13,449 nt of DNA from positions 1 to 13,449 of the forward strand of contig MFRX01000044.1 of NCBI GenBank assembly GCA_001784725.1, in the 5' to 3' direction. Within the stretch, counting starts at the first letter, position 1, and each line of letters starts with the position of its first letter. Below are positions 1-5,378 of the stretch, in pieces. The DNA comes from Candidatus Moranbacteria bacterium RIFCSPHIGHO2_02_FULL_40_12b (GTDB taxonomy: Bacteria > Patescibacteriota > Minisyncoccia > Moranbacterales > 2-12-FULL-40-10). The translations under genes and the position numbers were made by a program. The notes under the pieces were generated by a model, which worked only from the letters and a program-made list of their open reading frames with translations, ran no database searches and was not told where the DNA came from.

Positions 1-301
1 TGCAAACTTCATATCAAAAGTAAAAGCGTCATTCGCGCGAGCGTTTGCTCCGTCTTTTGCTTCCGTTTTGGCTTAATTTAAGCCGAAGCCATCGAACTGC
101 CGATTCCTGATAAGCAGATTTCGGTGTCAACTATCAGGATAGCCAATTTTATTTCTTGAGTATTTTTGGCAAAAGCAATTCAAGAAAGGATGCAGGTTTT
201 TTGCTTATTATAAAGCTTGTATTCTGAAAACAAATAAGCTAAGCTTGTAGAAGATTTTTAAATCACAATTTTGGACGCGAGTGCAATTCTCGCCAACTCC
301 A
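1..301 (+). ncRNA. ssrA: tmRNA (ssrA), 5' part outside window
   Basis: Transfer-messenger RNA, which rescues stalled ribosomes by adding a degradation tag. The window begins one base before the resume codon: GCA AAC at 2-7, as in E. coli. The tag frame runs 24 codons from 2 to the TAA at 74-76 (starts ANFISK, ends SVLA). The stop sits in a small hairpin (70-75 with 79-84), as in other tmRNAs. Pseudoknot-type pairing is visible (203-209 with 233-239). The tRNA-like 3' end is clear: GGACGCGAG, T-stem 277-281/289-293, acceptor strand 294-300 and discriminator A301. CCA is not encoded. The T-loop reads TGCAATT, so the usual second T is G. The 5' tRNA-like half lies before the window. Identification is by motif match from memory. 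Confidence 0.92.
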
Positions 302-423
302 CTCGACTCGTCCTTCGATAAATCTCGGGACTCGCTCGTGGCAAGCCACTAATATTTTCATGGATGATTATTGATATGCCAACAGAGTTGAGTGCCCCGA
401 GCGCAAGTCGAGGGGCTAAAGAT
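302..423. other. intergenic spacer with repeat fragments
   Basis: Spacer between tmRNA and the GIY-YIG gene. It carries GC-richer pieces resembling part of the dispersed palindromic repeat seen intact near 10446 and 12334: CTTCGATAAATCTCGGGA around 312-329, and CCCCGAGCGCAAGTCGAGGGG-type sequence at 395-415. A short dyad GTGG-CAAG-CCAC follows tmRNA, but it has no convincing T-tract, so I do not call a terminator. No gene seen. Confidence 0.4.
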
Positions 424-690
424 ATGCATTATGTATACATGATCAAAAGCAGAGTTAATGAATTATATACAGGAACAACACAAAATATACATGAGAGGAT
501 TTATGCCCACAATAATAATCAGGGAGCTGAATTTACTAGAAATAAGAAGGACTTCACTTTGGTTTTTTTAGAAGAATACAACACCTTAAAGGAAGCAGGA
601 AAAAGAGAGATGCAAATAAAAAAATGGAGAAGAGAAAAAAAAGATTTATTAATTGACAACTATTCACATAAATTACCTACAAAAAAGTAG
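424..690 (+). CDS. GIY-YIG nuclease-superfamily small protein
   Basis: Small 88-aa protein of the UvrC-like GIY-YIG superfamily (single-domain type often annotated as excinuclease ABC subunit C-like or YhbQ-like). From the start MHYVYMIKS, Y3-V-Y5 is the first conserved strand, L14-YTG-17 is the YIG equivalent, R25 is the catalytic Arg position, and the RE pair near residues 61-62 provides the metal-binding Glu. Length is normal for the single-domain family. The frame is open from 364, but the extra 20 residues are encoded by a repeat fragment (395-415) and do not look like protein, so ATG 424 is preferred. A GAGGGG in that fragment sits 8 nt before this ATG and could serve as ribosome binding site. 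It lies just upstream of infC. Family assignment is firm; substrate and role (DNA repair or mobile-element nuclease) are not known. Confidence 0.85.
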   Translation: MHYVYMIKSRVNELYTGTTQNIHERIYAHNNNQGAEFTRNKKDFTLVFLEEYNTLKEAGKREMQIKKWRREKKDLLIDNYSHKLPTKK

Positions 691-711
691 CTAATAATTA
701 ACACCAAAACC

Positions 712-1260
712 ATTAGAGGAAGATTCAGGTTCAGAAGACCAATACAACGCGGGCCCCAAACAAGAGCCAATGAATATATCAGGGCTCTTGAAGTTGTGGT
801 AATTGATGAAAACGGAAATAATCTGGGAGTAATGAAAAAATTTGACGCGATTGACTTAGCCAAAAGCCGGGAACTGGATCTGGTTGAGGTATCGCCAAAA
901 GCCAATCCTCCGGTATGCCGGATGATGGACTACGGAAAATTTCAATACAAAAAAGCCAGAGAAGCGAAACAAAGCAAGGCCAGGCAGAAAAAAGTTGAAG
1001 TGAAAGAAATCCGCGTAGGAATCCGCACTGACGAACATGATCTCGCGTTCAAAAAAGATCAGGCGGAAAAGTTTCTGAAAAAAGGAAATAAGGTGAAGGT
1101 GGACATAATACTCAAAGGGAGGGAAAAAGCCCATCAGGGCCTGGCGCGGGAGACCCTCAAAAATTTCAATGAAAAAATTGAAGTGCCGCACAAAATTGAA
1201 GAGGACATCAAGCGGTCGCCTCGCGGTTTCAATATTATCATCGCTCCTTATTCGAATTAA
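712..1260 (+). CDS. infC: Translation initiation factor IF-3
   Basis: IF-3 binds the 30S subunit, prevents premature joining of 50S and checks start-codon and initiator-tRNA choice. The conserved N-domain reads ANEYIRALEVVVIDENGNN followed by LGVM, and the C-domain contains KVEVKEIRVGIRTDEHDLAFK and ends in NIIIAPYSN. It is first in the infC-rpmI-rplT operon. The first ATG/GTG-type start in frame is GTG 796, but that would cut off the conserved ANEYIRALEV segment. The frame is open back to the GIY-YIG stop (688-690) and contains no ATG, GTG or TTG there. Possible starts are ATT 712 (giving a basic MRGRFRFRR N-terminus, 182 aa), ATT 697 or ATA 742. I choose ATT 712 because E. coli infC is known to use AUU for autoregulation. 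No clear Shine-Dalgarno precedes it. Gene identity is certain; the start is inferred. Confidence 0.93.
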   Translation: MRGRFRFRRPIQRGPQTRANEYIRALEVVVIDENGNNLGVMKKFDAIDLAKSRELDLVEVSPKANPPVCRMMDYGKFQYKKAREAKQSKARQKKVEVKEIRVGIRTDEHDLAFKKDQAEKFLKKGNKVKVDIILKGREKAHQGLARETLKNFNEKIEVPHKIEEDIKRSPRGFNIIIAPYSN

Positions 1261-1351
1261 TCATCCTAATTATATCCGAATTAAATCCAAATAATACTTT
1301 TATGCGCGATTCGCATTAAAATTCGGATGTAATTCGCATTAAAATTCGCAT
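1261..1351 (+). repeat. infC-rpmI spacer built from an 11-12 nt ATTCGnAT repeat
   Basis: The 91-nt spacer consists largely of units like ATTCGCATTAAA, ATTCGGATGTA, ATTCGCATTAAA, ATTCGCAT, the last one abutting the rpmI ATG. It is a diverged copy of the rpmI-rplT spacer (1553-1628): both start near ATCCTAATTATAT and both end with an ATTCG unit touching ATG. Neither has a GGAGG-like Shine-Dalgarno. Confidence 0.75.
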
Positions 1352-1552
1352 ATGCCTAAATTAAAGACCAATAAATCAGTTGCCAAAAAAGTAAAAATAA
1401 CAGGGAGGAAAAAGCTGCTCCGCCGCTATACGAAGCAGAATCATTACAATTCCAAACAGACCGGAAAATTTAAACGTTTTAAAAGAAAGGACCAGCGGCT
1501 TTTCAAAGCGGACGAAGCCAATGTTCTGAAGGCATTGCCTTATACTAATTAA
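1352..1552 (+). CDS. rpmI: 50S ribosomal protein bL35
   Basis: bL35 is a small basic protein of the large ribosomal subunit. The 66-aa product starts MPKLKTNKSVAKKVKITG and has the family's KL-TNK-AKR-F-TG-K type N-terminus, then RRYTKQNHYNSKQTGK and a lysine/arginine-rich middle. Length is typical (about 64-66 aa). It is the middle gene of infC-rpmI-rplT. No Shine-Dalgarno is visible; the ATG directly follows the repeat-rich spacer, so start selection may depend on the AT-rich unstructured leader or on translation from infC. Identity rests on family sequence and gene order. Confidence 0.96.
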   Translation: MPKLKTNKSVAKKVKITGRKKLLRRYTKQNHYNSKQTGKFKRFKRKDQRLFKADEANVLKALPYTN

Positions 1553-1628
1553 AATCCTAATTATATTCGAATTTAATCCGAATAAGATTCGTTTGTAATT
1601 TGGATATAATTCGCATCACCATTCGAAT
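1553..1628 (+). repeat. rpmI-rplT spacer, diverged copy of the infC-rpmI spacer
   Basis: The 76-nt spacer begins AATCCTAATTATATTCGAAT and ends in an ATTCGAAT unit abutting the rplT ATG. Successive units (ATTCGAATTTA, ATCCGAATAAG, ATTCGTTTGTA, ATTTGGATATA, ATTCGCATCACC, ATTCGAAT) follow an approximately 11-12 nt period. It aligns with spacer 1261-1351 apart from a gap of about 15 nt. Confidence 0.75.
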
Positions 1629-1973
1629 ATGACTCGAATAAAACGCGGCGTTGCCGCTTTAAAACGAAGAAAAAAAGTTATCAAGATGGCCAAGGGCTTC
1701 CGCTGGCGGAGAAAATCGCATTTTCGCGCCGCCAAAGAAGCTCTGCTTAAGGCCGGAAAATACGCCTACCGCGACCGGCGGGCGAAGAAAAGGGAGTTTA
1801 GAAATCTTTTCATCAAACGGCTGAATAATGCCCTCAAGGAACACGGATTGAAATACAGCGTTTTCATTAAAACAATGGCCGATAAAAAAATAATTCTGGA
1901 CCGCAAGGTCTTATCCCAATTAGCCGTGGAAAATCCGGAGGTCTTCGCCAAATTCCTGAAAAGCGTCAAATAA
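1629..1973 (+). CDS. rplT: 50S ribosomal protein bL20
   Basis: bL20 is an early-binding 23S rRNA assembly protein and, in E. coli and Bacillus, represses its own operon. The 114-aa product starts MTRIKRGVAALKRRKKVIK, followed by AKGFRWRRKSHFRAAKEALLKAG and the conserved YRDRRAKKREFRNLFIKRLNNA block, with the globular C-terminal part ending VFAKFLKSVK. Length matches the family (about 115-120 aa). It is last in the operon and followed 23 nt later by a strong intrinsic terminator. As with rpmI there is no Shine-Dalgarno; the ATG directly abuts the repeat spacer. Autoregulation by bL20 through the operon's RNA is possible but not shown by the sequence. Confidence 0.97.
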   Translation: MTRIKRGVAALKRRKKVIKMAKGFRWRRKSHFRAAKEALLKAGKYAYRDRRAKKREFRNLFIKRLNNALKEHGLKYSVFIKTMADKKIILDRKVLSQLAVENPEVFAKFLKSVK

Positions 1974-1996
1974 TTTTCTTTTTTACACAGAATACC

Positions 1997-2032
1997 AAAA
2001 CCGCTCCGACAAAAAATCGGAGCGGTTTTTAT
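1997..2032 (+). terminator. Rho-independent terminator of infC-rpmI-rplT
   Basis: Perfect 13-bp stem AAAACCGCTCCGA (1997-2009) with its complement at 2017-2029, a 7-nt A-rich loop, and a T-tract running from the stem into 2030-2034. The A-tract on the left could also let it act for - strand transcripts. Confidence 0.92.
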
Positions 2033-2041
2033 TTCAAGAAA

Positions 2042-2062
2042 TATATATTAAAATATATATTT
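2042..2062. repeat. 21-bp AT-only palindromic sequence, copy 1
   Basis: An AT-only, nearly self-complementary 21-mer that recurs exactly at 4738-4758. The second copy overlaps the vanZ stop codon. Being A/T only, it has low information content. Confidence 0.5.
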
Positions 2063-2073
2063 TATATCGTTTA

Positions 2074-2094
2074 TATCGAGGTTGAACCTCGATA
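2074..2094. promoter_or_regulatory. Perfect 10-bp dyad with 1-nt centre
   Basis: TATCGAGGTT, then G, then AACCTCGATA is a perfect inverted repeat. The one-base centre is too tight for a simple RNA hairpin, so it suits a dimeric DNA-binding protein or a small cruciform. It lies between the rplT terminator and the 3' end of the - strand orphan gene at 2098. No T-tract is adjacent. Confidence 0.5.
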
Positions 2095-2097
2095 GGG

Positions 2098-2385
2098 TTA
2101 CCATCCATCTCTTAAAAAATTACCAATTGAAAAACTTTTTCCTTTTTCTTCAGTATGAAACATAGTATCTTTAAGTAAAAACTTTTCGAAGCTACCAGTA
2201 CTAAATTTCGGCCGTTGCTCTTCTTTGGAAAATATAAAGAAATTATCTGATACAGGAGTGATATCAATATCGTGCAACCAAAAAGCTCCTGCTATAGAAT
2301 TACAAATCCAATAAAAATGAGCTTGAGTTAGTTTTGATAAACAATCTTCTGGGTTTTTGTTAAAATTACTACTTTCTTTTTGCAT
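2098..2385 (-). CDS. Hypothetical protein, 95 aa
   Basis: I do not recognise this 95-aa product. It starts MQKESSNFNKNPEDCL, has an aromatic central stretch (HFYWICNSIAGAFWLHDIDI, about residues 23-42), and is mildly charged after that; no signal peptide or clear membrane helix. It is divergent from the lexA-methyltransferase gene, with a 136-bp shared intergenic region, so the two could be co-regulated. The nearest purine-rich stretch (GGTGGAG on the - strand) is about 20 nt before the ATG, too far for a good ribosome binding site. No other frame in the region is better, and the codon pattern is plausible, but it may be a spurious frame. Confidence 0.45.
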   Translation of the reverse strand: MQKESSNFNKNPEDCLSKLTQAHFYWICNSIAGAFWLHDIDITPVSDNFFIFSKEEQRPKFSTGSFEKFLLKDTMFHTEEKGKSFSIGNFLRDGW

Positions 2386-2439
2386 GTTAAAAATTTCACA
2401 TTAAACTCCACCCTCCCCAATCCGCAAGTTTTTTATATC

Positions 2440-2448
2440 TGTGGATAA
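2440..2448 (-). promoter_or_regulatory. Perfect consensus DnaA box
   Basis: TTATCCACA on the - strand (TGTGGATAA on +) matches the high-affinity DnaA box consensus exactly. It lies 8 nt upstream of the -35 hexamer of the lexA-methyltransferase promoter. No cluster of further boxes was seen, so this is not an origin; DnaA could act here as a transcription factor, or the match may be chance. Confidence 0.45.
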
Positions 2449-2456
2449 CCTTCTGT

Positions 2457-2485
2457 TTGACCTTCGGGAAATGTTCGGGTATAAT
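2457..2485 (+). promoter_or_regulatory. Sigma-70 promoter of the LexA-methyltransferase gene, with possible operator
   Basis: TTGACC at 2457-2462, 17-nt spacer, perfect TATAAT at 2480-2485; the start codon is about 36 nt further on. The spacer holds a direct repeat TTCGGG/TTCGGG; read as CTTC (2462-2465), N7, GTTC (2473-2476), it is one base from the GTTC-N7-GTTC LexA box known from alphaproteobacteria. An operator between -35 and -10 would fit autorepression by the LexA domain. The promoter is firm, the operator speculative. Confidence 0.85.
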
Positions 2486-2521
2486 ATAAGTATAGTAAAT
2501 TGCTAAATTTTGTCAATAATT

Positions 2522-3985
2522 ATGGCGACATTAACGAAGAAACAAAAACAAATATACGACTATATTAAAAAGTATATCCGTAAAAATGGCCTATCACCAA
2601 CTTTCGAGGAAATTAAAAAACATTTGCGCTTAAAAGCCCTTTCCACCATTTCCGAACATATTGATGAATTGATTGAAAAAGGATTCGTTTTAAAAAATGG
2701 CTACGGAGCCCGAAGCGTTGAGTTAATTGATAATAAAAAGATTGATCTTGTCCAAATTCCCCTGCTGGGAACAATCGCCGCCGGCCAGCCGATTGAGGCA
2801 ATCAGAGAAAAAGAATCAATCGCCGTGCCGCAAAATAAAATTCCCCGTTCCGGCAAATTCTACGCCTTGCGGGTCTTAGGCAATAGCATGACGGAAGAAA
2901 ACATAAACGACGGGGATGTTGTTTTGATAAAAGAACAAGCCACGGCTGAAAACGGACAGAAAGTAGTCGCTTTAATAGACAATTATGAAGCAACCTTAAA
3001 AAAGTTTTATAAAGAAAGGGGGCATATCCGGCTGCAACCGGCAAATAAAACTCTCAATCCGATTATTATTGAAAACGGCAGGGACTTATCCATTCAAGGC
3101 GTTGTGATAAATGTAATAAAAAATGAGGGTGACTTACAGGCAACAAAATTATTACCCCAAAAAGAAATAAAAAAAGTTAATATATTGCCGCTCAACAAAA
3201 TTATCTGCAGCGACGCGGTGGCAGAACTTAAAAAATTCCCTGACAATTCAATTGATTTAGTGGTTACCTCTCCTCCTTACGATGAAATCAGAAAATATAA
3301 CGGCTTTAGTTTTAATTTGCACGAGACAGGCAAAGAATTATTCCGCGTCCTGAAAAACGGCGGCATTGCGGCGATGGTTATCCAGGATCAAACGAAAAAT
3401 TTCGGCAAGTCCCTCACATCTTTCAGGACTATCGCGGATTGGGTTGATAATATCGGCTTTAAATTATTTGAAACGGTTATTTATAGAAAATACGGCGCGG
3501 AGGGCGCCTGGTGGAATAAACGCTTTCGCGTTGACCATGAATATATGCCGATTTTTCTGAAAGGAGAACGGCCGCAATATTTTAACAAAGAGCCCCTAAA
3601 AATTCCATCAAAGCATGGCGGCAAAACAATGACTGGCGGTGGCACGCGTCTCACTAACGGCATTCGTATTGCCACTCGTTCAATCACCATCAATCCGATG
3701 AAATGCCGCGGTACAATTTGGGAATATATGACGGCCGGAGACGGCACGCGCCTTAAACATCAGCATCCGGCGACATTTCCCGATAAACTCCCTTATGATT
3801 TTATACAATGTTTTTGTCCCCAAAATGGCATTGTTCTTGATCCTTTTGTCGGAAGCGGAACAACGGTGCTTGCCGCAATTCAATTAGAAAGAAATTACAT
3901 TGGAATCGATATATCTAAGGACTACTGTGAGTTATCAAACAAAAGAATCAAGGAAGAAGGAAGGAAAAACAAATCCCTATTTTAA
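2522..3985 (+). CDS. LexA-type repressor fused to a beta-class DNA methyltransferase
   Basis: One uninterrupted 487-aa frame with two complete proteins. Residues 1-68 are the LexA winged helix (LTKKQKQIYDYIKKYIRKNG, then TISEHIDELIEKGFV). Residues 77-204 are the S24 peptidase domain: cleavage site A87-G88 in GTIAAGQP, nucleophile Ser122 in GNSM, general base Lys160 in ATLKK, and the terminal strand SIQGVVINVI. After a linker (about 205-224) comes a SAM-dependent amino-methyltransferase: ICSDAV, motif IV TSPPY at 249-253, a motif X-like HPATFPDKL near 415-423, then motif I DPFVGSGTT at 440-448 and GIDI at 461-464. Motif IV before motif I is the beta-class order; SPPY favours N4-cytosine or N6-adenine methylation. 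ATG 2522 is preferred over TTG 2510 because LexA proteins start just before LTKKQ. No restriction nuclease is adjacent. Damage-induced self-cleavage would separate the DNA-binding domain from the methyltransferase; this is inference. Confidence 0.93.
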   Translation: MATLTKKQKQIYDYIKKYIRKNGLSPTFEEIKKHLRLKALSTISEHIDELIEKGFVLKNGYGARSVELIDNKKIDLVQIPLLGTIAAGQPIEAIREKESIAVPQNKIPRSGKFYALRVLGNSMTEENINDGDVVLIKEQATAENGQKVVALIDNYEATLKKFYKERGHIRLQPANKTLNPIIIENGRDLSIQGVVINVIKNEGDLQATKLLPQKEIKKVNILPLNKIICSDAVAELKKFPDNSIDLVVTSPPYDEIRKYNGFSFNLHETGKELFRVLKNGGIAAMVIQDQTKNFGKSLTSFRTIADWVDNIGFKLFETVIYRKYGAEGAWWNKRFRVDHEYMPIFLKGERPQYFNKEPLKIPSKHGGKTMTGGGTRLTNGIRIATRSITINPMKCRGTIWEYMTAGDGTRLKHQHPATFPDKLPYDFIQCFCPQNGIVLDPFVGSGTTVLAAIQLERNYIGIDISKDYCELSNKRIKEEGRKNKSLF

Positions 3986-4179
3986 GGTAACTTGTCCGGC
4001 GTTTCTAGGGTATATTCCATCGTATCAGCGGCAGTTATGGCCAGTGATAGAAAATTTTCTTCAACAGCCCTGTTAAATGTATTAACCCCCGGTCTGACGA
4101 TCTTTTTAGTAAATTCATAAACGACAAGATCGTCAAATATCCAGTCCTCTTTTTTGTAATTCCACCCTGTATTTTTCAT
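3982..4179 (-). CDS. Small hypothetical protein, 65 aa, overlapping the upstream DHH-like frame
   Basis: I do not recognise this 65-aa product: MKNTGWNYKKEDWIFDD, then a helical-looking C-terminal part (EENFLSLAITAADTMEYTLE). It overlaps the preceding 114-aa frame by 47 nt in a different frame and converges with the methyltransferase gene, overlapping its last codons. The large overlap suggests that one frame is not real or that the two are pieces of one gene split by a frameshift. No ribosome binding site is evident. It may be the displaced C-terminal part of the upstream gene or an independent small gene. Confidence 0.35.
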   Translation of the reverse strand: MKNTGWNYKKEDWIFDDLVVYEFTKKIVRPGVNTFNRAVEENFLSLAITAADTMEYTLETPDKLP

Positions 4180-4477
4180 GACTGATATTTGTATTGTTTT
4201 GCCTGAAAAGAGAAATGTGATGCCCTATGCTTTTTATATTTGATCGATATATTTCCGAATCCAAAAAAACGCATTCATTAGCCGACATCCCTTTTTTCAA
4301 TATTAAATTTTTCCCATTATCATAATGCCCGACAATTTTCCATCCTAAAAAGTGAGACATAAACAGACCGCACAACATTCCGTCGGCATCCGGACTGATA
4401 ATCGCGTTCTGATTTTCTGCAAGCAGCCAGGGATATTTTTCTAAAATTTCGTCGTAATTTATCTTGTCGTCATTCAT
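4133..4477 (-). pseudogene. DHH-like phosphoesterase fragment, probably truncated
   Basis: A 114-aa product from ATG 4477 (the frame is open to GTG 4546, but the added 23 residues look non-conserved). It reads YDEILEKYPWLLAENQ, then ISPDADGMLCGLFMSHFLGW, which resembles the D-x-DG core of DHH/RecJ-type phosphoesterases. Then come VFLDSEIYR and SIGHHISLF, where GHH could correspond to the DHH motif. It stops shortly after this, whereas DHH-like proteins are much longer (about 300 aa or more), so it looks 3'-truncated or frameshifted near 4133-4179, where another frame takes over. It follows the AbrB-like gene. The family assignment is by motif resemblance only; an intact short protein is possible. 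Confidence 0.5.
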
Positions 4478-4554
4478 ATTTTTATTAAATCTAAAAATTT
4501 TACTTTTTCCAGTCCACGTTAAAATGACTTCGTCATCACGTGGCACGGCCCTAA

Positions 4555-4734
4555 TTATTTACTCCGATAATCCCGGATAATTAATCCTCCTTTAATCCGC
4601 TTCACGACTACTTTTTGCTTTTCCCGCCAGCCAAGGGAAACCGCCATTTCAATAGGCAAGGTAACCGCCAAACTGGTCTTTCCCAGCCGGACTAATTTCC
4701 TGATATTGCTTTCTTTGGTTTTCCTCCGAGACAT
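4555..4734 (-). CDS. SpoVT/AbrB-like small DNA-binding protein, 59 aa
   Basis: A 59-aa product starting MSRRKTKESNIRKLVRLG, then KTSLAVTLPIEMAVSLGW, REKQKVVVKRIKGG, LIIRDYRSK. The pattern 'R-x-L-x-x-x-G-x-T-S-x-x-V-T-L-P-x-x-h-h-x-x-L-G-W' followed by 'K-V-x-V-x-x' is the swapped-hairpin AbrB/MazE fold, which dimerises and binds DNA, as a transition-state regulator or antitoxin. It starts 9 nt after the vanZ stop and ends 8 nt before a possible GTG start of the DHH-like frame, so it sits inside a - strand operon. No toxin partner of the MazF or PIN type is seen next to it. It is just below 60 aa, so easily missed by length cut-offs. Confidence 0.8.
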   Translation of the reverse strand: MSRRKTKESNIRKLVRLGKTSLAVTLPIEMAVSLGWREKQKVVVKRIKGGLIIRDYRSK

Positions 4735-4737
4735 AAG

Positions 4738-4758
4738 TATATATTAAAATATATATTT
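4738..4758. repeat. 21-bp AT-only palindromic sequence, copy 2
   Basis: Exact copy of 2042-2062. Here it covers the last codons and stop of vanZ and the spacer before the AbrB-like gene, so part of it is coding. Confidence 0.5.
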
Positions 4759-5157
4759 CCATTTTACACCGAATCTCTCATGGAGCAAATTGTAAAATAC
4801 AATCGCCAAAATTATCCCGATCATATCCACTCCCACATCGGAAAATTTTCCTTCCCGTCCGGGAACAAAGACCTGATGAATTTCGTCGGAAAAGGCGTAG
4901 GCGAGCGAAAACAGAAAAGAGAGAAGGTAAGTTTCTTTCTTTTTCAGCTTATGGAGCCGGAAAATCCGGAAAAATAAAAAAGCTAAAACGAAATATTCAA
5001 AAATATGCGCTCCCTTTCTCGCCACATAGAAAAACAAATCCGGATGTTCGCGCTGGCTCAATCCCTGAAGAGAGGAAAAATAAAAAATCAGCCCCATCCA
5101 AAAAACAAGAGGGGCGTAACAGAAAATAAAAACTTTTTTTATTTTTTTATTTGCCAT
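4744..5157 (-). CDS. VanZ-like family membrane protein
   Basis: A 137-aa integral membrane protein of the VanZ-like family (named after the teicoplanin-resistance protein; function in most bacteria unknown). Conserved marks are FSSLQG near residue 27, RKGAHIFEYFVLAFL (about 48-62), SDEIHQVFVPGREGKFSDVGVD (about 90-111) and about four hydrophobic helices, including one near the N-terminus and one near the C-terminus. Length is usual for the family. The start overlaps the end of a 37-aa frame by 11 nt, suggesting coupled translation, and its stop is 9 nt before the AbrB-like gene. VanZ-like proteins occur widely in small CPR genomes. Resistance should not be inferred. Confidence 0.9.
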   Translation of the reverse strand: MANKKIKKVFIFCYAPLVFWMGLIFYFSSLQGLSQREHPDLFFYVARKGAHIFEYFVLAFLFFRIFRLHKLKKKETYLLSFLFSLAYAFSDEIHQVFVPGREGKFSDVGVDMIGIILAIVFYNLLHERFGVKWKYIF

Positions 5158-5260
5158 TATTGCTCTTGAAAAATATTTCTTTCGTCAGATAATAAAGGCC
5201 GTAAAAGGGCAGCCAGAGCCACAACGTTTTTTTCAGCAGTTTTTCGATGAATTGGTTCAC
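5147..5260 (-). CDS. 37-aa small membrane-associated protein
   Basis: A GTG-started 37-aa frame: NQFIEKLLKKTLWLWLPFYG, then LYYLTKEIFF and a polar tail. An amphipathic basic segment is followed by a very hydrophobic aromatic stretch (about residues 13-25), suggesting membrane association. It overlaps vanZ by 11 nt in another frame, a typical arrangement for coupled genes. No Shine-Dalgarno is seen. It is too short to recognise a family; the charge/hydrophobic pattern and tight coupling to vanZ argue that it is real. Confidence 0.5.
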   Translation of the reverse strand: MNQFIEKLLKKTLWLWLPFYGLYYLTKEIFFKSNNGK

Positions 5261-5378
5261 TGTTTTATAATTATAAATTTTAAATTTTAAATTTTAAAAT
5301 AATTTTTAATCCTAAAATTTTTAAATTTTTATTCATTTAATAATTATTTAGAAATTTAAAATTCGTCATTCAAAATTT
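5261..5378. repeat. Extremely AT-rich spacer with AAATTTT tandem units
   Basis: A 118-nt spacer between the HAD gene and the mini-gene with almost no G or C. It contains several head-to-tail AAATTTT units (about 5275-5300) and further near-palindromic A/T runs. No terminator or promoter can be singled out with confidence because every stretch resembles a -10. Confidence 0.6.

Noticed and set aside
364..423. N-terminal extension of the GIY-YIG protein
   Set aside because: The extra 20 codons are made from a repeat fragment and the family domain starts at the ATG at 424.
1261..1628. CRISPR array
   Set aside because: The repeated units are 11-12 nt with no unique spacers, and no cas genes are present.
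2440..2448. Replication origin
   Set aside because: Only one DnaA box, with no cluster, no dnaA or dnaN gene, and no AT-rich unwinding array tied to it.
2522..4546. Classic restriction-modification system
   Set aside because: No recognisable restriction endonuclease beside the methyltransferase; neighbours are a DHH-like fragment and an AbrB-like protein.
4138..4733. Complete MazEF-type toxin-antitoxin pair
   Set aside because: The AbrB-like protein could be an antitoxin, but no toxin-family protein is recognisable on either side.
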